A stretch of 64,000 bases of DNA, taken from Nomia melanderi (Eukaryota; Arthropoda; Insecta; Hymenoptera; Halictidae). Of this stretch, positions 25,396-38,360 are shown one piece after another. Within the stretch, counting starts at the first letter, position 1. Each line of letters starts with the position of its first letter. The translations under genes and the position numbers were made by a program. The stretch is taken from the NCBI RefSeq assembly GCF_051020985.1, contig NC_135003.1:5542001-5606000 (forward strand). The letters run 5' to 3'. Under the pieces are notes generated by a model. The model was not told where the DNA came from and did no database searches. It worked only from the letters and a program-made list of their open reading frames with translations.

Positions 25396-26900
25396 CACAG
25401 AAGTTCGTTAGGCAAGCATAATTCTATAACTTCGCTCTCCACAAAAATAAAATTCCCCAACATTTTAATTAACGCGGGCAAAGCCCGAGGGAAATTGGAT
25501 CCATCTTCATCTTGAGGAAGTCGCAAGAATTGCAATTAAAATAATTACCAAACGTGGTTGGTCCGTTTACTAGAAGAATCACAGGGCAAGAAGCGAACCA
25601 TCGAATGAAAGAGACGTCCTCCGTTTTTCAATTTAAAAAGCAGAAAATTATTTCTCATATTAAAGTACAATCGAAGAACATCCCCCGCCTACTACCTCCG
25701 GGAACACGGGTCGGTTTGAGAAGAAGAATTCCTTTCTACCGCGCGGAACGTAACCTTAATTCTCCCTTTCTATGTTAAACACACTTAAATGAGTTTTCTG
25801 ATATTAAAGGATTCCCGTGTTTCTTCCCCGGAACTTTTTAATTTCTCCGTTAAACCGTATCGGCGCGTTCGCAGCACCGAAGGGGACAACGTTCGCCGGT
25901 GCGTCTAGGGGGTGACGATCTATTTCCGTACGAAAACTGCTGGAAAAGATGAAAACTTCTTCCGCGGCGAAGAATAATTTTCTTCGGGACGCGACCAGGG
26001 GAGCGCGTCCCTTGGCTGGACAAGAGCCCTCGCCTGGCTTCTCCCTTCGCTGGTTAGCCCTTCTCGAACCAGTTCTTTTCCTTGCATTACTCATGCTCAC
26101 GTACTTCGAGCGCGTCTATTCCCGCGCACGGGCCCTCCCCGAAGAAACGAAGAGAAACGCGAGCCAGGGAGAACAGAAGAAGACAGGGACTTTTCACGTA
26201 CTAAAAAAAAAAGCCATTTTCCTTCGCACGCAGAACAAACCACAAAGACTTTTCCCCGCGTAGAAGCCCTTATCGGTTTTTCACCTCGCAGATCCCTTTG
26301 CCCAAGCGTACTCTCTTTTCCATTACTCACGCTCGCGTGACCTCCACAACGCGCGTGCCCAGCACCGTATGAAAAAATAAAAAGAACCAGGCCCCGAAGA
26401 AAACAAAGACTTTTCAACAGGTACTAAAAAATCATTCTTCTCTTCTTTTTTTCTTGCTCGATAGCACGGGGGTGGGGCAGCTGGGAGATCCAGGGCTGGC
26501 ATCTTTGCCGGGGGATGCCGCCCCGTTAGACCAGAGCCCTTATTGGCTTTCCTCATCGCCGACGTATCCCTTTTGCCCGGTTTTCCTTGCATTATTTACG
26601 CTTGTGTTCCGCGCGGCGCGGACATGCGTGGGTGAACGTGCGTAACGAGGAAAACTAATGCCCCGTGCGCGCAATGGGTAATGGACACACCGGGTATGCG
26701 CGCATGCGTCCGCGTGACAGCTTCCACGTACGTCGACGTGCGAGTGTGCGATAATTAGCAAGTCGTGTCCTTGACGCGCGCTTTTGTCCTTTCTTCTTAG
26801 CAGGACACCTTCGCGCTTTGACGGCCGGTGTCACGTGGGCGTGACTTTGGCTGTTTACCAGTTAACTGCGTTTGACGAGTGTACATGTCATCTTAAAGAT
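25396..26900. promoter_or_regulatory. GC island 10 with G-quadruplex motif
   Basis: It begins with homeodomain words (TTAATTAACG, GCAATTAAAATAATTA at 25464-25550) and becomes CpG-rich. A canonical G-quadruplex pattern lies at 26468-26495: four G-runs of at least 3 with loops of 1, 5 and 7. Alternating CG/CA-rich sequence at 26660-26730 could adopt Z-form. Frames of about 100 codons overlap on both strands and are unrecognised. Confidence 0.35.
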
Positions 26901-27960
26901 TCTAAATGATACTAATTCTTCCAACGATGAATTCTTCATTTTTTAACATCTAATTCTTCTTTGTTTTGCTTTGGTTTTTCATTAAAGTATACCCTAGGTG
27001 CTTTCGTCCTGTGTTTGACGAATGTACGCTTCATTTTTTTATTTTATTGCATGCGAAACAAGATTTTTTAAAATTAAATTCCTCGGTTTACAGGTTAACG
27101 GATATCGGTCGGTTGGGTGATGTAAAGTGCTATTCTTAAAATTGTTGTTAGAAAATCGGGAAGAAGTCCATTATTTGTATTGTTCGTGCCAACAGGAAGC
27201 TTTGTTATTTCATATAAATTTTTGAATATTAATCTAAAAAGTGGGCTTGAGAAATGGATCACCAGATGGGAAACTATCCTAAAAGGAGCATATTTTGGAT
27301 TAATATGTAAACATTTTTTATGAAGTAATAAAGCTTTCTGTCGAGACAGAATATAATAGATTTCTTTTTGGCATCCCTAATATATTGAAATAAAATACAA
27401 TAGGGTATCGATTTAAGCCGATTTCTCACGATGATACACTTATCGTAATACGCGTATGGTAGATACTAAACATATGCGTACAGAAATGGAACCATTGGGC
27501 GATGATTCTCGCGCGATACTGTATCATGACAATCACTTCGTGTATATTCTCGTATCCAGGTGGCAGACAAAATATAAAGTCGTGTCAAAGAGGCTTTAAT
27601 GTGTCTCTGTTCTTTAATCAAAACTTTTGAAGTAAAAATAGCATCGATTTGACATTACCAATTTTTATACCACTATTTTTAATTCAGCTGTGTGTATTTA
27701 AAAAGGCCAAAAAAGGTTACACCTGTACAAATTTGTCATGCAATTAATTGGTCTATTAAAAAATCTATAGGCATTTCTGAAAGCGTGTCATTTTAGTAAC
27801 ATTTAAACAAAAAGCTTCTATATAATTTCTTTTTTTACATAATAGTAATTATTATTTAATCCGAGAGTTGAACAGTTTTTAATACTACATCGTTGTTAAT
27901 ACGAATTTTTCATGAAGAGAACAATTTTAAAACAAAAACAAATTGATGATAAGTTGGTAA
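26901..27960. other. AT-rich spacer with a weak GC patch
   Basis: A patch at 27410-27590 has inverted-looking GATACAC/GTGTAT words. Nothing else is seen. Confidence 0.35.
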
Positions 27961-28420
27961 AAATTTCATCCTTTTCGTGGATGCATGTAATCCCTTGAAG
28001 GTACCTATAAGACCGGCTCGCAGGTTCTCTTGCATATCTGCGAGTGGACTCGCAGCTACCGTCATACGCGTGGGCGTGCGTGTTCATCGATGTGCGAAAG
28101 CATAGAGAAGGGGCAGGGCTACTGGGATCCTGCTCACACAATGGAAGACGATACCGGTAACCCGATGACAAGGTGTAAATCATCGTGGAACGCTCGGTAT
28201 CGCTTTCTACGGGTGAAACGATAAGTTGAACATTACCGACCCGTACGCGAGTGACAAACGTACCTCGGTTCAGTGGCTGATGATGTCCTCGCTAGTGAAG
28301 TGGACACGTCGCTGTCGGGTGGGGGAAATTAATGCGTGAGAGACCTACCATTGAGGACGATCTTTACACACCCCGTGTTATGACGATTTTACTTGGAATG
28401 AACAATTAGAGAACGTGGTC
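27961..28420. other. GC island 11
   Basis: A compact island holding a GTAATCCC K50-homeodomain word near 27989 and several CpGs. Overlapping 64- and 95-codon frames on opposite strands are not recognisable. Confidence 0.35.
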
Positions 28421-29515
28421 ATGTACTTATTAAATAGTTTTCTGGATAAATTGCGAGAAAAATTCTGATCACTTGAAAATTTATACCAATTTATGCATAA
28501 ACTCGTTGCTTTACGATATATTTCATGGCTATGCTTGTAACAGGCTAAATGATAAATATTTTATTAGTATTCAGGTTTAATTGAAAAGGGTTAAATCAGT
28601 GTACAGGATTTAATTGTCATTGGTACAGAGTAAAAAACATACTATATTAGACTCAATTTAAAGACTATGTCATTTTGGTATGATATTAGAGTCCTATGGG
28701 CTGAAGGATGTAGAGCATCGAATTTGAATAGTGTTTGATACTTGAAAATTGTCACTAGGAAAACGTAGATAAAGCATTTGGAATATCTATATATAGTTAC
28801 AAGCAATGATGGTATAAAATTATTATTAACAAGTTAGCTTCCGTATTTTTTTACGTTTCTCGCTGTTTTAAATGTATTCCAAACATTTTTATGTTCAATG
28901 TAGACAAAAAGTTCTAAATTTCGTTTTCGGACTTTAGGTAGTATTCTATAACTTCTCATCTCTAATGAAAGATCATTAAGAAGACATCTATAATTGATAC
29001 ATCGTCTCTATGTACATTAATGTGAAATTAAAAAACGAAAATCTAAGTTATATAGTTATATTTTGTAACTTATGTAAGTTACAAACTCAAAATGTCCAAA
29101 AATAAAAAGCGACATAACGATTGTATTAAATTTTTAACTGTTAAGCCATATGTTTAGAATATCTTTTAAAGTTATTTCATAAAACATTGCAAGCATTAAA
29201 TTGGTTAAAACTTGTATTTATCTGATATTTTCCCAATTATGTTGACGTATCAATACATTTCATATTATTTGATTTCACTTTGATTTACAGGCGTCAGAGT
29301 AATATGAGAAATCTTTATTATCTTTGAGAATATTTTAAATCATTTCCATTCATATATAATATACAGTATACAGAATGTACAGCTTTCCCTCTAATTCACA
29401 AAACCAATGTACAGTAACTCCTCTATATTCCTCATGAGAACTCTAATCCTTTTTAAATTACATAACTTATTAACCCCTTCAACTTAAAATTACAAAGAAA
29501 TTATAAAAGTCCATC
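28421..29515. other. AT-rich spacer with a 24-bp hairpin
   Basis: At 29062-29085 there are 11-bp arms TTTGTAACTTA/TAAGTTACAAA around a 2-nt centre. No gene is seen. Confidence 0.45.
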
Positions 29516-30140
29516 TCGATAGCCAAAGATGTCGCATCCCGAACTCATAAAGCAACGTTCGTCATCCGGATATAGCAGTGAACATATGCGAGCGTGTAAA
29601 ATCTACTATTACAAACTTTTGCATTTAAATGACCCAGGTCTTCCACGCCAGTTGGATCCACGGTACGTACGAGAAGACGTCGTTACCTTCAGCAAGATAA
29701 CTTATTTAAGGCAGACAACGAACGAGACTCCGCGTACACGGCTGGCGAGCAGGATGAGCATTGGGCTACTTTGTATGTACGCATGCTGACATCTTACCCA
29801 CCCTTTCAACCGCCTCCGCCTTCCTTCAACGGTGGCCGAAGAGGAGGAGAGGGTCGCGAGATCAATACTGGCGCCCCCTGGACCAGACCCTCCACCGACC
29901 CCCCCTTTCTCACTCCCTTACTTGCCCCCACGAAAGAGGAACAGAGAGGAACGAGGCCCACGCGTGTAAGAGCCGGACCTCTTAGAATCACCAACCCCCA
30001 AAAACCCAGCCGCCTACGCTGCTGCCTCACGGCCACCGCCGTGGCAACCACCCTCCGAACATCCACTCTCACCCTTCGTTGCTTTAAAGCGATGGAGTCG
30101 TATTAGGCCTGGTACATGGACCCGGTAACGCAAGCGTAAA
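29516..30140. other. GC island 12, C-rich on plus strand
   Basis: Three to four C-runs lie at about 29873-29907. A plus-strand 111-codon frame (29771-30106) and a minus-strand 88-codon frame (29806-30072) overlap, which suggests composition rather than coding. Confidence 0.35.
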
Positions 30141-30395
30141 TACTTTCAATTTGTTGATAGATGATCTCTATCTTTAACAGGAAGAAATTAAAGCTAACCA
30201 ATGACATATCCGTAAGCATCAAGAGGTAAGAAATTTTCGATGCAAAATACTTCTATATTAACTTTCTAAATTAGGTATATTTCTTTTAATAATGTTATGC
30301 TTTGTTTAGTAAGAAAATATTTGTGAACAAAGCTTTACGTTAAAATAATGCTAGATTGATTCAATATTAACATGGAACATTGTATTGTCTGTAAT
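30141..30395. other. AT-rich spacer
   Basis: Nothing seen. Confidence 0.4.
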
Positions 30396-31170
30396 ATCGA
30401 AGCACAAAGGGAGGTCGACGTAGTCCCTTGCCCCAAAGAAGGGGGAGCAAGTATCTCAGCAAGAAATTTTTATTCCTTCGGCACGTAGCGGACTTTGAAA
30501 GTTTCAAAGCCACCGGGAAGCGTCTTCCAGCAACCCTTTCTGGACCAATCCGTATCCCCTTCGAGTCTCGCGGAGCGTCACGATGATCCCCTGTTTAATC
30601 ATCCTGATAACTTATGCTTTTGCCGGCCGGCAAAAAGTCCGACGACCTGGACGCGCCGGCGAATGGTTGAAGACGGACACTCCTATCATTCCGTTAGCCA
30701 TCGTGAGTTTTTGCATGGCAATTAATCCACGAAGGTAATGGTCCTGATCCTGGCCACCTGGTGCCCAACGTCCTGTAGGACAATGGCTCGTCCTGCGCAC
30801 TCGTCCTCCTTTCTTCTTCCGCGTTACGACTCGCTTCTGGTCCGGCTTTCATTAAGGGGGGACCCGTGAGATGATGACCTGCATCTCGCGTCGCAGCCTC
30901 GTCAGCGTGTGAATGCAGCCAGTAGCGCGAGGACCCGCGGCGTACTATCTGCATTGTTGAGCAGCCCGCTTCTGGCCGGTACTATTTTCCGTAATAAACT
31001 ACCGGCGAGCTCCTCAAGTCACGGGAATTTAGAAAGAAGATTACACTTTCAGCCTGCCGTGAAATTTTTGTTCCGCCACGTTGACGTGTCACTGATGGCG
31101 GAGGGCGAGAGACGTAGGAAAAGGAGACTCAGGATTAGAGACGTAATTGACAGTCGTATTTAGGAATCTA
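30396..31170. promoter_or_regulatory. GC island 13 with a TCF-like palindrome
   Basis: CTTTGAAAGTTTCAAAG at 30493-30509 is a perfect odd palindrome of two CTTTGAA words (TCF/Pangolin core). Short frames on both strands are unrecognised. The regulatory role is inferred. Confidence 0.35.
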
Positions 31171-32520
31171 AACCTGTTCCGTTTAATTTTGGAGTATTCT
31201 TAGGGGTGATTATTTTATTTGTTATATACTATTAGATCATGAATTTTATGGATTTGGGACATTTGTTGCGAGAAATAAGTTATCCTTGTACGTCTTTATT
31301 TTTTATATATACATTCATTTTATTTTGCGACTGATATCGATTTTACTTGTACTGTAAAATTTAATTCTGTAAGTATCAAAGAACAATTTCATTTTGTGTA
31401 TACAACGTAAGAAAAGGATTAGACAAGGACTTCGGATGTGTATAAATGTATGTGAATAATTTGCGTCGATTATGCATATTTGTTGCAATTACATATTAAC
31501 AGTTAAGTAGAGGAGGGATATAATTTATAAACTAATTAATACTTATTATTTTTAACTTGTTTTCAGTTTTGTAGTGTATCAAATTTTATTCTCAATAATT
31601 GTAATTACCACTCTAAGCTTTGTCAATACTTATACAGTGACAGTTTGAAAGAAAAGTAACTAATGTTTTAAAGTTACAGGTCATTGTAACGTGTTGGTTA
31701 TAGTATCTCCTCTTTGTAATTGCGCTTTGTCAATCTCTTCATAAACTTATCACCATCCCTATAACATCGCGGGGATTCCGTTACCTCTTCTTCGTTTACC
31801 ACTATCCCATTTTCTCTGTTTTGGATGAAAAAAACAGAACTATTTATTAATGAAACTATCTGAAAACCATATTTATTTTTTCTAAAATCATGTCGTGTGT
31901 ACGAATCGAAATATTTGAAGAAGAAGAATACTGTAAATATATTTTTCCCATAGAATGTATGTAGCTTTTTATTTAATATATCACAAGGCATTGAATATAA
32001 ATATTGTCTGTTTCTATTTTATTTTAACTACTGTAGGAATTTAGTTTTATCCCTACAGTTTGAGATATTGTAATTGAAAAGTTATAGGTTTAATATTTAT
32101 CTTTATTAATTTAGACATCTATAAGGTTTTTATCTATTTATTCTAAGTATTGTTATAAAAGCGAATGTTGTGCAGTTTCATTTTCATTCTACTAAAATCA
32201 TTAACCAAGAAAACAAAACCATCCACATTTTCATTATATCATTGATTCCTGAATATTAATAAAGTATTTTACTCTCTAGGTTATGTAGATATACAATTTA
32301 CTATATCCATCAATTTTATTAACTGCTTAAATCACTTATTACTTTACAATTTACAAAAAGTTGACTGTATAAATTAAAGTTCTTTATTATTAATTTTTCC
32401 AGATTTTGCAAAATTTAGTCTGAAACAACTATCTACAAAATTAGACAAAAAATCACTTAGAAGTGTAGTCGGTCAATCAAAAATCTCCAAAGTAGTTACA
32501 TCTTCAATTTGGAATCAAAC
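31171..32520. other. AT-rich spacer
   Basis: A minus-strand 97-codon frame (31698-31991) is Phe/Asn/Lys-rich and looks like chance. No repeat was noticed. Confidence 0.4.
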
Positions 32521-33160
32521 CGTTTACTTATCGAACTTGGACATCCTTAAATGATCAACTTCGATTCAGTGTGTCCCCGGGTAGCAGAACTTCAACAGGG
32601 TTCTCGTTACTTCAGTTGACATTGGAACTTTCCTCGGCTCGATCCGATCCTCCCAGTTGGGTCAATTAATTTCGAAGGACTTCGATCATCCGGAGGTGTG
32701 TCCACGTGGTACCGTGACCTTACCGACGTGACCTAGAGTTGGTGAGAGGTACGCTGTCCACCCCTTGACCCGTTGCCTGTCACGATTATACGCTCGTCAA
32801 AGTTAATGACACCGTAATGATTGGCCAGCTTTGCAGGTCCTCGCGAGGTGACCGCGGTCACAAAAAGGGGGATGCACGTGGATTGGTCCCGGGACAGAAG
32901 AGTGGGGCCCGGATGACTGATGGCCATCACACGAACAGTGGACAGTGCAATGTTAAAGGTCGGTTCTTCGGCTAATCCTGATTAATTGAGGAGTGCACCA
33001 CCCGTGCGCTTGTAGTTTTCTTTCCTTACCGTGCAGTATTAAACTAGGGTCATCCTAGAGGAACTTGAGTTGCGGTTTTGGGCTTGCGGTCACCGTACAT
33101 CAATTTACACTTGCACGAATTCGCAATTTCCATCAATTTCGAGAGGAGAATGTAGAATAA
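32521..33160. promoter_or_regulatory. GC island 14 with a cluster of GGTCA half-sites
   Basis: Eight GGTCA/TGACC pentamers occur between 32660 and 33092: 32660, 32715, 32729, 32766, 32849, 32856, 33048 and 33088. About one is expected by chance in that length. Two form the 14-bp perfect palindrome GTGACCGCGGTCAC at 32848-32861. GGTCA is the nuclear-receptor half-site core. Two CACGTG-type words (about 32703 and 32876) and TAATCC (about 32973) are also present. No coding frame is convincing. Confidence 0.4.
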
Positions 33161-33529
33161 AATAGGTGAATTTTTTAAAATTCTTGTATAACAGGTGTTT
33201 TGAATAACTATTTTACTGGTGGATCATATTCTGAGGACAGGTGAGAAAGAATAATTAATTATAAATAAGTCACAAATACAATCAATACTTTATTGTACGT
33301 ACCTTTGTTTACTGTTACTTTATTATTGCGCTTTTACAGTAATAATATTTTTAAACTAGCACAACTAAAATAATTATGTTACATATTAATTTAGTAAATA
33401 TGTATGTATATCAAGTTGAAATTATCTTATATTGTATGAAAAATATAAATCAATATGAATTTTGACTACTTTTTATAAATAAATTGATATTTGTTATACG
33501 AATTTACTGTGCATGGAATGATATTAGGT
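33161..33529. other. AT-rich spacer
   Basis: No feature seen. Confidence 0.4.
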
Positions 33530-33745
33530 CAGTAACCGATTTTACTATCGTCTCTTGAGGGAATATCTGGTAATGTGCTGCTCGACCAGCATGGACAAGA
33601 TTGGTGCTCCAGGAAAGGAGTTTGGAAGTTCGGCTATAGCGAAAGTTTACGGTGAAGCGGTCCTATAACCGAGAGAATCAGGGTATTCGAAGGTTGGAAG
33701 CGAACAGCAAAACCAAGACCTGTAATCGTTGAAAATGAAACCCAG
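33530..33745. other. Small GC island
   Basis: About 200 bp of balanced sequence in a long AT-rich region, with a TGCTG/CAGCA stem around CTCGAC near 33576-33591. No frame or known motif cluster. Confidence 0.3.
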
Positions 33746-35380
33746 CTTTCGTTCGTGTCAAAAGCAGCATCAAACTTTATTAATTACGTTTAAGCATTAG
33801 AAAACCTATGTTTTGGATTAATTGTAAAATCTGATGATATTGTAAATCAAAATTCTATTATTTCGTAAACAAAGAAATTGAAATTTTTCATTTCATCGAA
33901 AAGATAGTTGACGTTAAAAATAACAAAAATTATGACAAATGCTAATAATAGAAAGTAACAGGCTACCAGCGTATAGGTATTATAAAAGTTGTAGTAATAT
34001 AAGTTAACATGAGAAAATATGATTTTACTTTATCTGTTTCTCTTTCATGAAAAATAAAGTCTTATAAATATATTTACCAACTTGCAAGGTATTCGGTAAA
34101 ATAGTAGAGACATTTCATGGGCATTAATCTAACGAATCTTCTTACTTGGAAAATTATTTTTACCTTCTCTGGTTTTCCAACAGTATATTTGAAATATTAG
34201 AGATAGAGAAGAGAAGTGTAGAATATAAGTAGCACTTTATTTATACTTTTTAAAAATAATAAATTAGTTTGAAAAATTGAGAATGCAACTGCATAGGTTG
34301 GAAAAGTTATAGAATTGTAATAATACTGAAGAAGTGAAAACGTGATGAGATCGAAAAAAGTTCGAAGAATTTATTCTATAAAAAAGTATTTTATTTCCTT
34401 GGAATGTTTTAAATAACTATAAATGCTATGTTCTTCATTCTTATATTCCACTATACTCTGCATGTTTATCATGAATTATATATTTATTTAAACAAAGATC
34501 TTCTTTTTAGGTAGTAGTTTTTTTTAATAATAATGTATTTCTAAGTTTCGTAAATATTATACAGTAAACATGATAACGTATGTTACATAGTATTTCTGTG
34601 AGTTATTGCTAGTACGCGTGGTCTGAATGGAAAATCATGTAAACGCGACGCGTCCGGGAAACATTAATAAGCTGCTCATTCTATTCTAAAATGAACAAAA
34701 TTCAAGGTGCTTTAATTAAAAATGTTTAATTCTTCTATGACTTACTTTTTATTTATTGCAACAGAGAATAAAGTAAAGTAAAAGAGTGATTTTGTTATAG
34801 AGAACGGTTAAACCCTGTTTTTATAATTCCTGACGGAACAATAGAATACATGGGGTTATCTTTGCTGACTGTGAAGTCTTATGTACAAAGACTTTTAAAG
34901 GATATCATACCTACTAAGTAATTAATTTTTTTCCATGAATTACAATAAAATTAGGGTACAAAATACGATACAAAGTATCCGTCTCTAATAGTGCAAGGGT
35001 TAATGTTATATTACTATATAGAGTGTTTATTATCCGGCGATGTAAATGGAGAAAAGGTAATTGTAATAAAGATACAAATCAGAAAAAACAATATAATTTT
35101 ATTTTCTAATCCCATGTTTTCGAAAAAATCAAGTTCAAACATCTTCTCAGTATACTTGAATGTCATTAATTCCAGATTAGACAGAATTGAATAATCTACA
35201 AATCACCGGAAAATAAATTGAAAATATAGAATGATATTTTATCGTACAACACTACTTCCGAACAAATTAATATTAAACATTCATCGAGAGAATTTCATTC
35301 CCGATTTCTCAAAAATGAATCCCCAAACAATTTTTATCTTTCCTTTCCACTTTTCATCCTTTCCATATTAACCCCCTTTC
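33746..35380. other. AT-rich spacer
   Basis: Holds an isolated GTGCAAGGGTTAA word ending at 35003 that resembles a TTAA-type transposon end, without a clear mate. No gene. Confidence 0.4.
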
Positions 35381-36440
35381 TACTTCACCTGGATCAGCAA
35401 CCGTACAACCACGTTTTCCTCAAGAAAACCACTGGATTACTGATCGGTGCACCAAACGAAATCCCAATCCGCCGAATCGCCTCTTTCAAATATCACCGGC
35501 GTTACCCGCGCGTAATCAATTAACTCGAATCGCCGATCGAACATCGTAGCTGTCAGCCCTAATCTTCTGTCGCGCACGATCATTAGCGTAATAGAGCGAA
35601 GGGCATCGGGGACGTAATATCCATGAATCGCCGTTAGGAGCGCCGTTCGACGGGGAAGGATTCCAGATACCATCGTAAAGGAGCACGTGCAGTGGCAGAG
35701 AAGATCGGGGGGCCGCGCGCCGGTTGAAAGAAGGTGAATTCGCATCCGGCGCCGCCATCGTCCGGGACGGAATTGAATTCCGTGCTACCCCTTCCACGCG
35801 GGGCACGCCACCGTCCGAGAAGGTGTTTTCGGCCGAGGACCACGGGTCACAATCTGGGCGTTGCCCAATCCTATCCGATTTCAGGCTGGCAGGTCGACAC
35901 GGGACCACGGGCCGCTGGCCAGAATTTTCTATTGTTTGCAGGTAAAACGCGTACGCTCGTTACAGGGCCACTGTTCGACGACGAGCGGACATATGCCTGC
36001 GCGCCGTCTCTCTCCGTTGCATGTACTGACGTGTGTGTTATATACGTGAAGGTATCGTTCGGCCATTGGAGAGCACGTGCTTGTCAGGAGAAACTGCTCG
36101 CGGTCAAACGACAGGGATGACGGGGGTACGTTGGCCGCCCTTTGAGAATATGTAGCGAATCGCGGCCAACCGACGTAGCAGGCCGACTCTGATGACCGAA
36201 AAAAATCAAAAAGAAGCTTACAAAGCTTCTCTACGGAGCCGGCCGAGGAAAAGGCGAGCAACCGTCGTAACGGATAATATGCAAATTATAGGAATTTCCA
36301 GGCGCCCGCGGCCAACGGATATTTCGCGTCGCGGACTTTGACAAGGGCACGGACTTCACGTGCGACGCGACGCGACGCGACATTCGAATGTGAGGTTGAT
36401 TGAGACGAAACGGAGTTGCGTTGTTGTTATTTGCGGCAAT
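35381..36440. promoter_or_regulatory. GC island 15 with POU octamer and GCGAC repeat
   Basis: CpG-dense. ATGCAAAT at 36279-36286 is a POU octamer. Two GAGCACGTGC words (about 35683 and 36071) contain E-boxes. A four-copy GCGAC microsatellite is at 36362-36381. Frames of 128-130 codons overlap on opposite strands (35516-35908 minus, 35734-36120 plus) and are unrecognised. Confidence 0.4.
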
Positions 36441-37890
36441 TGGTAAACGTGGACGGTGTTTTGAAGGTTTGAGTCTTGATTTTGTAGCTTTGTGGTGTCG
36501 GGATTCATACTATTTGCTATCGTGTGCTAAGTTTCTTTAACACTTTCGGGTTAGATGAGTTTAAAATGGCTCCACTTTTTTTTGACACTTAATATATCGT
36601 AGGATATTTTTTAACCCATTAAACTTAATTGAAATTACTTATATTATTACACTATTATCGTGCAGGTCACGATTTTTGTTTCTTTAAAGTTGCGTGTCCT
36701 TAAGGGTAACACATTGTTGACCGGCAATTTTACGCAGAAATTATTCTGATCGGATTTTAATTTGTAACTAAATATTTTTATTAACAGAATTTTTTATTTT
36801 CTTATAGCCAAAGATCTATTTAAAACTTTCAAAAGAGGTTTCGTGTGTTTATTGTTCCAAATACTTTGTTATAACGATTAAAAAAAGGCTTCCATTTTAC
36901 CTTACTTTCCCCTATATAAAACATGTAAAATGAACATTCTTAGGAGAAATACATATAGTTTTCGAAGAACTTAATATCCAGGAAGTAGTTATTAGTAATT
37001 AGTCTTGTGTAAATATAGGTTTAGTTTCGATTCCGTAGATTTTGGAAAATTATTCGTGTTTTATTTGTACGGTCATTTGCATAACCATATTTCTTTAATA
37101 TTTTATTGTACGTTCATTTGTTGATATATCTCTATATATTTGCTAATTATGAAATACAATTTTGTACTATGTTAAATTGCTACATTTTTATAAAATATTG
37201 CTACATCACTAAAGAGAACATTGCAAGAATAAAGATGTAAAAGTGTATACGTGTTCTTTTGAGAATAATAATAATGTTTTCTGATTTAGAAGAATGTAAA
37301 GCATTTACAATGTTTAATGTAATGAAGTAAATATTTCAGAAAGTAGAAGTTAAAACAAGGAAGAAGCTCTAATGCCAAATAATCAAAATTAAATTCTGCA
37401 AATTTTCAAAAGAGAATGAAATGTAAATTTAAAATTATAGTGCAGGAGAAAATCCTATAGTATCTGTTGTTTAGACTTGACCATAAAAGTGTGAATCTGT
37501 AGATATAATCATCTGCAGTCTAATTATAATTTCTAAAAGTTACTGGTTATCAAAATTATTAATCGAAATATTATCAATATTCTATTCATAACTTCGTCGT
37601 CATCCGCTAAAAAAAATGGTTAGTTCAACTTTATAAAACTAAAAATTTTAAATTCTATAATACGAATGTCTACATTAGTAGGACATACGCGAGTAAAAAC
37701 ATAACAAAATTCTGATCATAATAATAATTTAACAATGATATTATTCTCATGAAAATCTCTTAAAGTAATTAGCAGATTTATTGTTCTTATAAATGACACG
37801 AAAGAAATTTGATGTTTCATCAAGATTTATAATGAAACAATAACGTTCCAATGTATCTACATTTTTTATATAATTGATTTTCGAGAATCC
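36441..37890. other. AT-rich spacer
   Basis: Bases after 36441 are mixed, then AT-rich. An ATTTGCAT octamer lies near 37075 in an AT-rich context. No gene. Confidence 0.4.
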
Positions 37891-38360
37891 GTGAAATTTT
37901 CATTTAAGGGACGTGGCTGCAATTGCTAGAAATGCGGTCATATTTGATTTCTAAGTTCTTAACGTTCGAAGTGCAGAACTCGATCTTTTTCAACGAACAG
38001 GTGTTACTCTGTATGACCGGGGTGTTTTCAGGATCAGCTCGTTTAAAACAATCTCTGGACCACGTTTGGCAGCACGTGCCCCGGTTCTTCTTGGCAGGAG
38101 GTAACCGGTTCTTTTCCTTTTGTGTTCCCTCCTGCGACAATGACCAATGGTCACTCGAGTTCCAGTAGCGGTGGTATTCAGGAGATCTAGCACGTGCCAC
38201 GTCAGCTCGTCTTAATCCGAAGATTCGCACTGGAGACACGTCGAGTGAACTTTCAATCGTTTCCTTCTTCCTCGCCCTTCGTTCCAGCACGTGGCCAGTG
38301 CAATAATCCTGTCCCCGCGTCCTACGACATCATGATGCTCCGAACTTTTCTAATAGAGAC
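37891..38360. promoter_or_regulatory. GC island 16 with three CACGTG E-boxes
   Basis: CACGTG occurs at 38073, 38191 and 38288, each preceded by AG (AGCACGTG), about 118 and 97 bp apart. TGACCAATGGTCA at 38141-38153 is an everted pair of GGTCA half-sites. CACGTG is the core for bHLH factors such as Clock/Cycle, Myc or Hes types. A minus-strand 128-codon frame spans the island but shows no domain. Confidence 0.4.

Noticed and set aside
34808..35003. Possible TTAA-type MITE (TTAAACCCTG ... GTGCAAGGGTTAA)
   Set aside because: The two ends match poorly beyond the CCCT word, so a real inverted-repeat pair is not supported.
35929..36120. TTTTCTATTGTTTGCAG acceptor followed by an open frame
   Set aside because: A plausible acceptor by sequence, but the frame is short, unrecognised and lies in a CpG island with frames on both strands.
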